Shown here piece after piece: positions 1 through 8,465 of a stretch of 64,000 nt of DNA (position 1 is the stretch's first letter; each line of letters opens with the position of its first letter). This stretch comes from Amycolatopsis suaedae (GTDB lineage Bacteria > Actinomycetota > Actinomycetes > Mycobacteriales > Pseudonocardiaceae). A program made the translations under genes and the position numbers. The notes below the pieces were generated by a model. That model saw only the letters and a program-made list of their open reading frames with translations, did no database searches and had not been told where the DNA came from. The stretch lies in assembly GCF_004214935.1 (NCBI RefSeq), contig NZ_SFCC01000015.1, positions 124,001 to 188,000 of the forward strand. The letters run 5' to 3'.

Positions 1-356
1 TCGACACCGGTTTCTACGTGCGTCCCACCGTGTTCGCCGACGTCACGCCGGACATGACGATCGCGCGTGAGGAGATCTTCGGTCCCGTGCTGTCGGTGCT
101 GACCTACGACACCGAGGACGAGGCCGTCGCCATCGCCAACGACACCAGCTACGGACTGGCCGCGGCGGTGTGGTCGGCCGACACCGCCCACGCCACGGCC
201 GTCGCGCGCCGGATCCGGGCCGGGCAGGTCGAGGTCAACGGCGGGGTGTTCAACCCGCTGGCGCCGTTCGGCGGGTACAAGCAGTCCGGCAACGGCAGGG
301 AGCTGGGCTCGTTCGGGCTGGAGGAGTTCTGCGAGGTCAAGGCGATCCAGCGGTGA
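1..356 (+). CDS. aldehyde dehydrogenase, C-terminal part (5' end outside window)
   Basis: The frame is open from base 3 and gives about 117 residues of the C-terminal third of an NAD(P)-dependent aldehyde dehydrogenase, which oxidises aldehydes to acids. Visible family landmarks are the EEIFGPVLSV block, which follows the catalytic domain, and the terminal PFGGYKQSGNGRE segment that closes the substrate and oligomerisation region. The catalytic Cys and Glu lie upstream and are not seen. The stop TGA overlaps the GTG start of the CoA-transferase by three bases, so the two are probably co-transcribed and translationally coupled. The likely role is oxidation of an aldehyde intermediate in the catabolic cluster at 1-8311; the substrate cannot be told. 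Confidence 0.93.
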   Translation, partial: DTGFYVRPTVFADVTPDMTIAREEIFGPVLSVLTYDTEDEAVAIANDTSYGLAAAVWSADTAHATAVARRIRAGQVEVNGGVFNPLAPFGGYKQSGNGRELGSFGLEEFCEVKAIQR

Positions 357-1534
357 CCAGGCCGCTGGACGGCATCCGCGTGCTCGACCTGTCGCGGATC
401 CTGGCCGGGCCGTACTGCACGCAGTACCTCGGCGAGCTGGGCGCCGACGTGATCAAGGTGGAACCGCCGGGGCACGGCGACGACACCCGCACGTGGGGGC
501 CGCCGTTCGTCGGCGAGACCGGCGAGGCGGTGTACTTCCTCGCCGCCAACCGGAACAAGCGCGGCATCGTGCTGGACCTGAAGTCCGACCGTGGCCGCGA
601 CGCGGTGCGCAGGCTCGCCGAGCGGGCCGACGTCCTGGTCGAGAACTTCCGCCCCGGCACGCTGGAGCGCTGGGGGCTGGACTACGCGACGCTGTCCGAG
701 CTGAATCCGCGGCTGATCCACCTGTCGATCACCGGGTTCGGGCAGACTGGGCCGTACCGGGACCGGCCCGGGTACGACCTGATCGCGCAGGGCATGGGCG
801 GTGTCATGGACCTGACCGGCGAGCCCGACGGCGCGCCCGCCAAGGTCGGGCTGCCGGTCGCCGACCTGAACGCCGGGACGTGGGGCATCATCGCGGTTCT
901 GGCGGCCCTGCAGGCACGGCACACCACCGGTCGCGGGCAGTACCTCGACGTGTCCCTCATGGACGCCCAGGTGGCATGGCACGTCTACGCGGCGGGCGCG
1001 CACTTCTACGACACGCCACGGCCGCGGCGGATGGGGTCCGCGCACCCGAGCATCGTTCCGTACCAGGCGTTCGAGGCGTCCGACGGCTGGCTGAACATCG
1101 CGGTCGGCAGCGAGAAGCTGTGGCGTGGGTTCTGTGCCGTGCTGGGACTGGACATCGCCGAGGACCCGCGGTTCGTGTCCAACGCCCAGCGCGCACGGCA
1201 CCGCGAGGAACTGATCCCGCTGCTGGCCGACGTGCTGCGCACGCGGACGGTCGCGGAGTGGATGGCGATCTTCGACGAGGCGAGCATCCCCGCCGGGCCG
1301 ATCAACACGATCGACGAGGTGTACTCCGACGGCTGGGCCCAGGAACGGGATCAGGTGGTGCGCATGCCGCATCCCAGCGTCGGAACTTACGTCGGCACCG
1401 GCTTCCCGGTGAAGGCGGACGCCCTCGCGCACCCGACGTCACCGCCGCCGCTGCTGGGGCAGCACACGGCGGAGGTGCTGGCCGAACTCGGCTACACCGA
1501 CGAGGAGATCGCCGAATTCGCGAGGTCGAGGTAG
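353..1534 (+). CDS. class III (CaiB/BaiF/formyl-CoA) CoA-transferase
   Basis: A 393-residue cytosolic protein starting at GTG 353, chosen because it overlaps the upstream stop and matches the family start (PLDGIRVLDLSRILAGP). Family III CoA-transferases move CoA between carboxylic acids through an aspartyl-CoA intermediate. The N-terminal block GADVIKVEPPG, the RPGYDLIAQ block and the candidate catalytic Asp171 in PVADLNAG are all present, and length is normal (about 400). The gene sits directly behind an aldehyde dehydrogenase, so a plausible job is CoA activation of the acid formed there; that is inference. Its last 43 bases overlap, tail to tail, the end of the class II aldolase gene on the other strand. 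The exact acyl substrate is unknown. Confidence 0.92.
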   Translation: MTRPLDGIRVLDLSRILAGPYCTQYLGELGADVIKVEPPGHGDDTRTWGPPFVGETGEAVYFLAANRNKRGIVLDLKSDRGRDAVRRLAERADVLVENFRPGTLERWGLDYATLSELNPRLIHLSITGFGQTGPYRDRPGYDLIAQGMGGVMDLTGEPDGAPAKVGLPVADLNAGTWGIIAVLAALQARHTTGRGQYLDVSLMDAQVAWHVYAAGAHFYDTPRPRRMGSAHPSIVPYQAFEASDGWLNIAVGSEKLWRGFCAVLGLDIAEDPRFVSNAQRARHREELIPLLADVLRTRTVAEWMAIFDEASIPAGPINTIDEVYSDGWAQERDQVVRMPHPSVGTYVGTGFPVKADALAHPTSPPPLLGQHTAEVLAELGYTDEEIAEFARSR

Positions 1535-2199
1535 TAGGCCCAGCGGCCGTCGACCCCCGCCAGCTGACCACGCAGCACGGCGATCTCCGCGTCGGTGATC
1601 ACCCGCGGCGTCCGGCCGGTCTGCTCGGCCCGCAGGGCGACCTCGGCGAGCTGCTCCAGCATCGCCGCGCCGACGACGGCCTCCCGCACGTCGCCCGCGA
1701 CGCTCACGATGCCGTGCCCCTGCAGGTGACAGAACCGCTGATCACCAAGGTGCTCGGCCAGCTCCCTGCCCCGGGCGGGATTGTCGACCAGCAGCGGGCA
1801 CGGCCACGTCGGCGGATCGGCCGGGACGAACGTCGCCGGCACGTGCAGCGTCGGCAGGATCGGGACGCCGAGCACCCCGGCGGTGGTGGCCGCGGGCTGG
1901 TGGGTGTGCACGATCGCCGTGACGTCCGGCCGGGCGCGGTAGATCTCGGTGTGGATGAACACCTCAGCGGGCGGCCGGTGCTCGCCGTCGGCGAGGTTGC
2001 CGTCCAGGTCGACCACCACCAGGTCGTCCGGTCGCAGCGACGCCATGCCCCGGATCTTCGGCGAGTGCTTCGGCTTGACGATCACGCGGTCGGTCCCGGG
2101 GATTCGCGCGCTGGTGTGGCCGAGGTAGTCGACCAGCCCGAGCCGGTCCAGGATGCGCCCCGCCTGCCAGACCAGCTCCCTCAGCCGCGCCTCACGCAT
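1492..2199 (-). CDS. class II aldolase/adducin family protein (possible decarboxylase)
   Basis: A 235-residue protein of the class II aldolase fold, zinc-dependent enzymes that cleave or decarboxylate. The metal-site pattern is complete: E79 in PPAEVFIH, H98 and H100 in VHTHQ, and H162 in QGHGIV. Members of this family include fuculose-phosphate aldolase and several aromatic-acid decarboxylases. The neighbourhood here (flavin hydroxylase, amidohydrolase-type decarboxylase, ABC importer) makes a decarboxylase of a hydroxylated aromatic acid a reasonable guess rather than a sugar aldolase. The start overlaps the upstream ATPase gene by 8 bases, so it is the last gene of the minus-strand transport operon. 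The 3' end overlaps the convergent CoA-transferase by 43 bases. Confidence 0.85.
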   Translation of the reverse strand: MREARLRELVWQAGRILDRLGLVDYLGHTSARIPGTDRVIVKPKHSPKIRGMASLRPDDLVVVDLDGNLADGEHRPPAEVFIHTEIYRARPDVTAIVHTHQPAATTAGVLGVPILPTLHVPATFVPADPPTWPCPLLVDNPARGRELAEHLGDQRFCHLQGHGIVSVAGDVREAVVGAAMLEQLAEVALRAEQTGRTPRVITDAEIAVLRGQLAGVDGRWAYYLDLANSAISSSV

Positions 2200-2971
2200 C
2201 CCGCATTTCCCGCTCCATCGACTCCCTGACCTCCTCCTCGATCAGGCTCCACACCCGCTCGACGTACCCGGCGAACTCCGCCGACCGCTTGGTCGCCAGC
2301 GTGCGCGGCCTGGGCAGCGCCACCTCGATGTCCGCCTTGACCCTGCCCGGCCGCGCGGTCAGCACCACGATCCGGTCCGACAGGTACACCGCCTCGTCGA
2401 CCTGGTGGGTCACGAACAGCACCGTCTTGCGGCTGTCCTGCCAGATCCGGACCAGCTCCGCCTGCATCAGCTCCCTGGTCTGCCCGTCCAGCGCGGCGAA
2501 CGGCTCGTCCATCAGCAGCACGTCCGGGTCGACGGCCAGTGCCCTGGCGATGTTGGCCCGCTGCCGCATGCCGCCGGACAGCTCGTGCGGGTAGGCCGAG
2601 CCGAACTTCCCGATGCCGGTCAGCTGCAACAGCTCCCGTGCCCGCGCCAGGCTGTCCCGTTTGGACTGTCCCTGGAACTCCAGCCCCAGCACCACGTTGC
2701 GTTCGATCGTGCGCCACGGCAGCAGCCGGTCCTCCTGGAACACCATGGCCCTGTCGTTGCCGGGACCGGTGACCGGACTGCCGCCCAGCAGCACCGAACC
2801 CTCCGACGCCGGGATCAGCCCGTCGACCAGGCGCAGCAGCGTGCTCTTCCCGCACCCGGACGCGCCGACGAAGCTGACGAACTGGCCGTCGGCGACGTCG
2901 AGGCTCACCTCCCGCAGTGCCTCGGTGCGCTGGAACGTCTTGCTCAGCCGGTCGATGCGTAGCTCGGGCAC
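2192..2971 (-). CDS. ABC transporter ATP-binding protein (SsuB/TauB type)
   Basis: A 259-residue ATPase of the nitrate/sulfonate/taurine importer class. Walker A GASGCGKST lies at residues 36-44, the Q-loop is in MVFQEDRLLPW, the signature is LSGGMRQR, Walker B is VLLMDEPFAALDG and the H-loop is VTHQVDEA. The VDEA wording after the switch His is typical of TauB/SsuB. It energises uptake through the permease encoded just upstream (gap of 3 bases) with the lipoprotein one gene further. All are on the minus strand after the IclR gene, implying a substrate-responsive uptake operon. The substrate is probably a small anionic organic compound; the sequence does not decide which. Confidence 0.93.
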   Translation of the reverse strand: MPELRIDRLSKTFQRTEALREVSLDVADGQFVSFVGASGCGKSTLLRLVDGLIPASEGSVLLGGSPVTGPGNDRAMVFQEDRLLPWRTIERNVVLGLEFQGQSKRDSLARARELLQLTGIGKFGSAYPHELSGGMRQRANIARALAVDPDVLLMDEPFAALDGQTRELMQAELVRIWQDSRKTVLFVTHQVDEAVYLSDRIVVLTARPGRVKADIEVALPRPRTLATKRSAEFAGYVERVWSLIEEEVRESMEREMRDA

Positions 2972-2974
2972 GGC

Positions 2975-3742
2975 TCACCCACCTTCCTGCTGCGCGACCC
3001 GCCAGCGTCCGACGCGGCGTTCCACGGCGATCAACGCGTAGGTCACCGCGACGCCGACGATGCCGAGCAGGGTGATGCCGACGAACAACGCGCGGGTGTC
3101 GAAGGTCTCCGCCGAACTCTGGATCAGCAGCCCGATCCCGGCCCGTGCGCCGAACAGCTCGGACACCACCACGCCGACGAGCCCGTGCGCGGCGGCCAGC
3201 CGCAGCCCGGCGATCAGCGACGGCAGTGCCATCGGCAGTTTGATCTTGACGTAGGTCTGCCACCGGGTCGCGGCGTAGGCTCTGGCGACCTCGACCAGTT
3301 GCTGGTCGGTGGTGGAGAAGCCGTAGTAGGTGTTGAGCAGGATCGGGAACAGCATCACGATCGCGCAGATGGCCACTTTGGACTCGATGCCGAGGCCGAG
3401 CAGCAGGATGAACAACGGTGCCAGCGCGATGGTCGGCGTGGCGTTGAGCGCGGACACCCAGGGGTCGAGAATGTCCCGCACCACCGTCGACGCGGCCATG
3501 GCGACACCGGCGAGCACGCCGACGACGACGGCGACCAGCAGGCCGAGCCCGTAGGCCTGGCCGGACGCGGCCATGTCGCCGAGCAGGCTGCCGTCGGCGA
3601 GCAGTTCGAGGAAGCGGCCCCACACCGCGCTGGGCGGCGGCAGGAACAGCGGGTCGAACAGCAGGCGGGAGGCCAGCTCCCACAGCCCGGCACCGGCCAC
3701 GATCGACCCCGCGCCGATCACCCGGGAACGGGTTCGGCTCAT
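2975..3742 (-). CDS. ABC transporter permease (SsuC/TauC type)
   Basis: A 255-residue inner-membrane permease with about six hydrophobic segments and the BPD_transp_1 coupling loop (ATRWQTYVKIKLPMALPSL region). The start at ATG 3742 (MSRTRSRVIGAG) was chosen because it shares four bases (ATGA) with the stop of the upstream binding-protein gene, and because more upstream codons give an arginine-rich, non-membrane sequence. It forms the channel for the neighbouring ATPase and lipoprotein. The length agrees with the 250-280 residues usual for this class. Confidence 0.92.
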   Translation of the reverse strand: MSRTRSRVIGAGSIVAGAGLWELASRLLFDPLFLPPPSAVWGRFLELLADGSLLGDMAASGQAYGLGLLVAVVVGVLAGVAMAASTVVRDILDPWVSALNATPTIALAPLFILLLGLGIESKVAICAIVMLFPILLNTYYGFSTTDQQLVEVARAYAATRWQTYVKIKLPMALPSLIAGLRLAAAHGLVGVVVSELFGARAGIGLLIQSSAETFDTRALFVGITLLGIVGVAVTYALIAVERRVGRWRVAQQEGG

Positions 3743-4743
3743 CCGGTCACCTCCCGCGCGCCCGCCGCGTACGAGTCGTCGACGAACTCCTCGATCCTGG
3801 AATCCTTGTCGTGCAGTAGCCCGGCCAGCCGCAGGCCGCTCAGCACGCCCTCGCCGGCGGGCAGGCTGACGCCGATCCGCGGCGCGAACGCGTCCACTGT
3901 GGACCGGAACAGCAGCTCGTAGGTCTGCCGCGCCTTCTCCGGCGAGATCTTGGTCTCCCTGGCCAGGATGGCGGTGGCCTCCGCGGCGTTGGCCGGGTCG
4001 TTCAGCCAGCGCAACGCGTCGTCCCTGGCGGCGAGGTAACGCACCAGGCGGTCGCGGTTGGCCTTCGCCCACGACTCACGGACGACGATGCCGGTGAAGG
4101 AGAACTGGTAGCCCTCGCCGAGCAACTCGGGAAGGTAGCCCATCCGCACCGCGCCCTGCTGCTCGGCGGTGAAGCTGACCGGCGGCAGCAGCAGCGTCGA
4201 CGCGATACCGCCCGCGTTCATCGCCGCCAGCCTGCTCGCCGTTCCGCCGGTCGGCAGCAGCTGGACGCCGTCCGGGTCGACGCCGCGCCGTTGCAGCATC
4301 TGCATCGTGACGATCGTGCCCTGGTCGGTGACCGAGGTGATGCCGAGGCTGGTCCCGGTCAGCGCGGCGAAGTCGCGGATGCCCTTGCTGGTCATGACGT
4401 AGGGCGGGCGAACGGTCGGGTCGGCGACGTTGACGAAGTCGAGCTGCCCGCTCGTGCGCACCCTGGCCTGGATGGCGTTGGCCAGGCCGCGGCCGATCTC
4501 CGCCTCACCGGTGGCCAGCAGCTGGACCGACTGGGCGGCCGTTCCGGTCTGCACCCGCCGCACGGTGACGCCACGCGCGTCGTAGAAGCCCTTCGCCTTG
4601 GCGACGTAGTCGTCGAAGTCGGTGACCGTCGGCGCGGCGATGGTCATGGTCACGACGTTGTCGTCGGGATCGGCGACGACGCTCGCGCAGCCGGAGACGA
4701 GCAGCACCACTACGGACGCGAAAATGCGCCAGCGTCGATACAT
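3739..4743 (-). CDS. ABC transporter substrate-binding lipoprotein (NMT1/SsuA-like)
   Basis: A 334-residue exported lipoprotein. Residues 1-18 form a signal peptide and the lipobox VSGC puts the lipidated cysteine at C19. The mature part has the fold of NMT1/SsuA binding proteins: a start rich in TMTIAAPTVTDFD, then GEAEIGRGLANA and a DQGTIVTMQMLQRRGVD block resembling the ligand hinge. It captures substrate outside the membrane for the permease and ATPase encoded next, coupled by an ATGA overlap. It lies 67 bases downstream of the IclR gene on the same strand, so it may share that promoter or have its own. The ligand is unknown; aromatic carboxylate is an inference from context. Confidence 0.88.
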   Translation of the reverse strand: MYRRWRIFASVVVLLVSGCASVVADPDDNVVTMTIAAPTVTDFDDYVAKAKGFYDARGVTVRRVQTGTAAQSVQLLATGEAEIGRGLANAIQARVRTSGQLDFVNVADPTVRPPYVMTSKGIRDFAALTGTSLGITSVTDQGTIVTMQMLQRRGVDPDGVQLLPTGGTASRLAAMNAGGIASTLLLPPVSFTAEQQGAVRMGYLPELLGEGYQFSFTGIVVRESWAKANRDRLVRYLAARDDALRWLNDPANAAEATAILARETKISPEKARQTYELLFRSTVDAFAPRIGVSLPAGEGVLSGLRLAGLLHDKDSRIEEFVDDSYAAGAREVTG

Positions 4744-4810
4744 TGCGCTCGTTCCATTGGGGCGTATGGAGATGCCGGAATCTAATCCGGCCCACCCGGC
4801 CCGTCAAGAA

Positions 4811-5590
4811 CTACAGCGAGAACGATGCGACGGCGTTGTGGATCTTCCGGGCGTACCCCTGCAGCGCGGTGATCGCCCGCCGCTTCGCGTCGTCGGTGAT
4901 CCGCGCGGCCGGGCCGGCCAGGCTCAGCACCGTGGTGCGCTGGCCGTTCAGCGGCACCGGCACCGAGCAGGCCCAGACGCCCTCGTCCAGCTCGCCCCAG
5001 CTCACGGCGTAGCGGTTGGCGTAGGCCTTGCGCAGCTCCTCGCGGATGCCCTCGCCGCGCCGGGCGACGACGTCGGGCAGGTAACGGCCGCGCTCGGCCT
5101 CGGGCATCGTGGCCAGCACCATCTTGCCGCTGGCGCCGACGCCGAGCGGGAGCGTGTGTCCCGGTTGGAAGGTGAAGCGCATGGCGCGGTCGCACTCGAC
5201 GCGCTCGGAGCACACGGCCGCGTCGCCGAAGTGCTGGAACAGCATGACCGTCTCACGCAGCTCCTGCGCCGCCTCCTCCATCGACGGCCGGGCCAGCCGG
5301 GCGAGGTTGTTCGCCAGCTGCGCGGCCCTGGCCAGCGGCATCACCTGCGACGTCAGGTGGTAGCGGCCGGCCCTGCCCTCCTCCAGCAGCTGCAGTTCCT
5401 TGAGCAGCGCGACGTAGCGGTAGGTGGTGGCGATCGGCGTGCCGACCAGTTTCGCGAGCTCGGCGACACTGGCGTCCACCCGTTGCTCGGAGAAGCCGAG
5501 CAGCAGCTGGAGGACCTTCCGCGAACTGTTCGCACCGGGCGTCTTGCGCACGGGCGTGACACCTGGGGTTCGACTGGTCGGGTGCGTCAT
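4811..5590 (-). CDS. IclR-family transcriptional regulator
   Basis: A 259-residue regulator with an N-terminal winged helix-turn-helix at about residues 22-85 (VAELAKLVGTPIATTYRYVALLKE) and a C-terminal IclR effector domain containing the usual LGVGASGKMVLA block. IclR proteins sense small organic acids and control catabolic operons. It is divergent from the amidohydrolase/hydroxylase genes and precedes the uptake genes, so it is the natural local regulator of the whole cluster. A TTC-N9-GAA half-palindrome at 5627-5641 in the shared promoter region is a candidate site. Confidence 0.92.
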   Translation of the reverse strand: MTHPTSRTPGVTPVRKTPGANSSRKVLQLLLGFSEQRVDASVAELAKLVGTPIATTYRYVALLKELQLLEEGRAGRYHLTSQVMPLARAAQLANNLARLARPSMEEAAQELRETVMLFQHFGDAAVCSERVECDRAMRFTFQPGHTLPLGVGASGKMVLATMPEAERGRYLPDVVARRGEGIREELRKAYANRYAVSWGELDEGVWACSVPVPLNGQRTTVLSLAGPAARITDDAKRRAITALQGYARKIHNAVASFSL

Positions 5591-5626
5591 CTTGACCTCT
5601 TCGGGGCGGCGCGCATACGGTCAGAT

Positions 5627-5660
5627 TTCACAATAGACGAACACGTTAGCACGATATAAG
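5627..5660. promoter_or_regulatory. divergent promoter region with candidate IclR site and -10 box
   Basis: The 95-base gap between the IclR gene and the amidohydrolase gene is AT-richer than its surroundings. TTC-N9-GAA at 5627-5641 resembles the outer arms of IclR-type palindromes. TATAAG at 5655-5660 would serve as a -10 box for the plus-strand genes, placing transcription start near 5667. No convincing -35 was found. Confidence 0.35.
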
Positions 5661-5685
5661 AACGCCGCGGAATGGATTGATCCAC

Positions 5686-6711
5686 GTGAAGATCGACGCG
5701 TTCTGCCACCTTCTCCCGCGGGCCTACGCCGACCGGTTCTTCGCCATCGACGACGCCCCCGCCCTGCGCAACCTGCAGAACCGCACCAGGAACATCCCCG
5801 CGCTCGTCGACCTCGACGTCCGGTTCCGGCAGATGGACGAGTTCGGCGACTACCGGCAGATCATCAACGTCGCGGCCCCGCCGCTGGAGGACTTCGGCCC
5901 GCCCGGCCGCTGTGCGGAGTTCGCCAGGCTCGGCAACGAGAGCCTCGCCGGGCTGGTGCGGGACCATCCCGACCGGTTCGCCGGGTTCTGTGCCGCGGTG
6001 TCGCTGAACGACGTCGACCGCGCACTGGACGAAGTGGACTACGCGTTCGGTGAGCTGGGTGCGCTGGGCGTGCAGATCTACAGCCATGTCGACGGCCATC
6101 CGCTGGACGAACCGCGGTTCGACCCGTTCTGGGAGCGGCTGGCGGCCAGCGGCAAGCTGATCCAGGTCCATCCCAACCGGACGGCCGCGTGGCCGGACTA
6201 CCCGTCGGAGAGCCGGTCGCGGTTCGAGATCTGGTGGACCTTCGGCTGGGAATACGACCTGTCCGCGTTCATGGCCCGCATGGTGTTCTCCGGTGTGCTG
6301 GAACGCTGGCCCGAACTGAAGTTCCTGATCCACCACGGCGGGGCGATGGTCCCGCACTTCGCCGGCCGGGTCGGGCCGGGCTGGGACCAGCTCGGCGCGC
6401 GGACGCCGGAAAGCGAGAAGGCCGACGTCGAAGGGTACCCGCTGACCAAGCGGCCGCTGGACTATTTCAAGATGTTCTACGCCGACACCGCGTGTTTCGG
6501 AGCCGAGGACGCGTTGCGGACGTCGATCCGGTTCTTCGGCGCTGACCGCGTGTTGTTCGCCTCGGACAGCCCGTACGACCCGGAGAAGGGGCCAGGTTTC
6601 ATCCGCGCCACCATCCGGAACCTGACCGACCTCGACCTCACCGACGACGAGCGTGCCGCGATCTACCACGGCAACGTTACCAGGCTGACCGATCTCGGTG
6701 TCCGCGCCTGA
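5686..6711 (+). CDS. amidohydrolase-2 family protein (ACMSD/resorcylate-decarboxylase-like)
   Basis: A 341-residue metal-dependent TIM-barrel enzyme related to ACMSD and gamma-resorcylate decarboxylase, which remove carboxyl groups from aromatic or unsaturated acids. Visible metal or active-site landmarks are H in QVHPNR, the pair in FLIHHGGAMVPHF and the late aspartate in LFASDSPYDP. The usual first HxH is replaced by FCH in DAFCHLLP, a variant seen in part of the family. GTG 5686 is preferred because the family normally begins with KIDxFxH; a TTG at 5677 is an alternative. The stop region overlaps the next gene by 14 bases. The context suggests decarboxylation in the same pathway as the flavin hydroxylase. 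Confidence 0.88.
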   Translation: MKIDAFCHLLPRAYADRFFAIDDAPALRNLQNRTRNIPALVDLDVRFRQMDEFGDYRQIINVAAPPLEDFGPPGRCAEFARLGNESLAGLVRDHPDRFAGFCAAVSLNDVDRALDEVDYAFGELGALGVQIYSHVDGHPLDEPRFDPFWERLAASGKLIQVHPNRTAAWPDYPSESRSRFEIWWTFGWEYDLSAFMARMVFSGVLERWPELKFLIHHGGAMVPHFAGRVGPGWDQLGARTPESEKADVEGYPLTKRPLDYFKMFYADTACFGAEDALRTSIRFFGADRVLFASDSPYDPEKGPGFIRATIRNLTDLDLTDDERAAIYHGNVTRLTDLGVRA

Positions 6712-8311
6712 CGTCCAGGTGGTGATCGCCGGCGGCGGGCCGGTGGGGCTGACGCTCGCGATCGAGCTGGGGCAGCAGGGTGTCTCCGTGCTGCTGGTCG
6801 ACCGGCGGCCCGCCCCCGGCATGCTGCCGAAGATGGAACGGTGCAACGCCCGGACCATGGAGAACTTCCGGCGGCTCGGGCTGGCGGACCGGATCCGGGC
6901 GGCCGGGCTCGACGGCGACGTGCCGATGGACGTGTTCATCTGCCTGGAGAACCTCACCAGACCGCCACTGGTGCACCATCCGTATCCCTCGGTCAACCAG
7001 CTGCGGGTGCGCTACCGGCAGGTGCGCGACGGCAGCGTTCCTGCCGAGCCGTACCAGCTGATCTCCCAGTACACGCTGGAACCGCTGCTGCGCGAGGCAG
7101 CCGAGCGCACGCCGGGCGTGACCGTCCTGTTCGGACACGACCTGGTGGACTTCGCTCAGGACGACGCCGGGGTGACGGCGGAGATCCGCTCGGTGGAGGG
7201 CACGCGCACGGTCCGGTCGGCCTACCTGGTCGGTTGCGACGGCGCGGCCAGCACGGTCCGTACCCGGCTGGGGATCGAACTGCGTGGCGACTCGCTGCTG
7301 CGCATGCGGCAGGCGTTGTTCGCCAGCGCGGAGCTGTTCGACCGCATCCCGATCGGCAGGGGCAGGCATTACCACATCGCGGACGACACCTCGACGTTCC
7401 TGATCGTGCAGGACGACACCCGGCACTTCTCGCTGCACGCCACCGTCGAGTCCGACGCCGAGATGCCCCGGCTGTTCGAGCGGATCGTCGGATTCCCGGT
7501 GTCCTACCGGACGTTGTACACCGGCGGATGGCGGCAGCGGCTGATGGTCGCCGACCGGTTCCGCGACGGCAGGGTGCTGCTCGCAGGCGACGCGGCGCAC
7601 CTGGTGATCCCGACCGGCGGGCTGGGCATGAACACCGGGCACGCCGATGCCGTCGACCTGGCCTGGAAGCTGGCCGCCACGCTGCACGGCTGGGGCGGAC
7701 CGGGGCTGCTCGACTCCTACGAGGCGGAGCGAAGGCCCATCGCGGTGCGCAACATCGCCGCCTCCCGCAAGGCGTCGGCGGGCAGGCGGGCCTGGCGGAA
7801 GCTGTGGCGGCCTGAGATCACCGAGGACACCCCGGCTGGCCACGCGGCCCGCCGCGCGCTCGCGGCGACGGCGGACCGCAAGCAGCGGCTGAGCAACGAC
7901 CTGTACGGGATCGAGCTGGGCTACCGCTACCTCGGCTCGCCCATTGTGTCCAATGAGGACGATGAGGGGCCGGACCCGGACAGCTTCGACTACACGCCGA
8001 CCACCTGTCCGGGCGCGCGCCTGCCACACACGTGGCTCGACGACGGGCGTCCGCTGCAGGACCTGATCGGCCGGGGTTTCACCTTGCTGCGCACGGGCGC
8101 GGGGCGGGCCGCCGACGCCGGCCCGCTGGCGCTGGCCTTCGCCAGGCTCGGCGCACCGTTCCGGGTCTGCGATCCGGCGACGGCCGACGCCACCGAGGTC
8201 TACGGCGACGGCCTGCTGTTGCTGCGCCCGGACCTGCACATCGCCTGGCGCGGTGACCGCGTCCCGGCCGACGCCGGTGCGCTGGCCCGTCTGGTGACCG
8301 GCTGGGGCTAG
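6698..8311 (+). CDS. FAD-dependent aromatic hydroxylase (PheA/MhpA/TfdB type)
   Basis: A 537-residue group A flavoprotein monooxygenase. The Rossmann GxGxxG (AGGGPVGLTLA) lies near residues 11-21, the DG-type motif in YLVGCDGAASTVRTRLG and the FAD ribityl-binding GD motif in RVLLAGDAAHLVIPTGGLGMN. A thioredoxin-like C-terminal domain follows, as in phenol and MHP hydroxylases. It would hydroxylate an aromatic ring with NAD(P)H and O2 in the cytosol. It starts inside the end of the amidohydrolase gene (14-base overlap), so the two act together. Its stop codon TAG is formed partly by the MITE at 8311-8460: TA is the target duplication and G the first base of the element. Confidence 0.93.
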   Translation: MSAPDVQVVIAGGGPVGLTLAIELGQQGVSVLLVDRRPAPGMLPKMERCNARTMENFRRLGLADRIRAAGLDGDVPMDVFICLENLTRPPLVHHPYPSVNQLRVRYRQVRDGSVPAEPYQLISQYTLEPLLREAAERTPGVTVLFGHDLVDFAQDDAGVTAEIRSVEGTRTVRSAYLVGCDGAASTVRTRLGIELRGDSLLRMRQALFASAELFDRIPIGRGRHYHIADDTSTFLIVQDDTRHFSLHATVESDAEMPRLFERIVGFPVSYRTLYTGGWRQRLMVADRFRDGRVLLAGDAAHLVIPTGGLGMNTGHADAVDLAWKLAATLHGWGGPGLLDSYEAERRPIAVRNIAASRKASAGRRAWRKLWRPEITEDTPAGHAARRALAATADRKQRLSNDLYGIELGYRYLGSPIVSNEDDEGPDPDSFDYTPTTCPGARLPHTWLDDGRPLQDLIGRGFTLLRTGAGRAADAGPLALAFARLGAPFRVCDPATADATEVYGDGLLLLRPDLHIAWRGDRVPADAGALARLVTGWG

Positions 8312-8460
8312 GCCGTGTTTCATAAGTCTGTTCGATGGGCTTCGTGATCCAGGTGGACACGGATCGCACTCGTACTGGGCCGTACTCGGGCGCATCCGCC
8401 CGTGCCGTCCAGGGGCCGCCTGGGCGCGAAGACCGCGAACGTGACTTGTGAAACGCGGCC
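8311..8460. mobile_element. 150-bp MITE-like element with 18-bp inverted repeats and TA duplication
   Basis: GGCCGTGTTTCATAAGTC at 8311-8328 and GACTTGTGAAACGCGGCC at 8443-8460 are inverted copies matching at 16 of 18 positions. Both ends are flanked by TA (8309-8310 and 8461-8462), the signature of a TA-duplicating transposon such as an IS630/Tc1-like element. Pairing continues weakly for about 20 bases inward. No reading frame for a transposase exists inside, so it could move only in trans. Lying between two convergent genes, its transcript would fold and might also act as a terminator. Confidence 0.75.
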
Positions 8461-8465
8461 TACCT

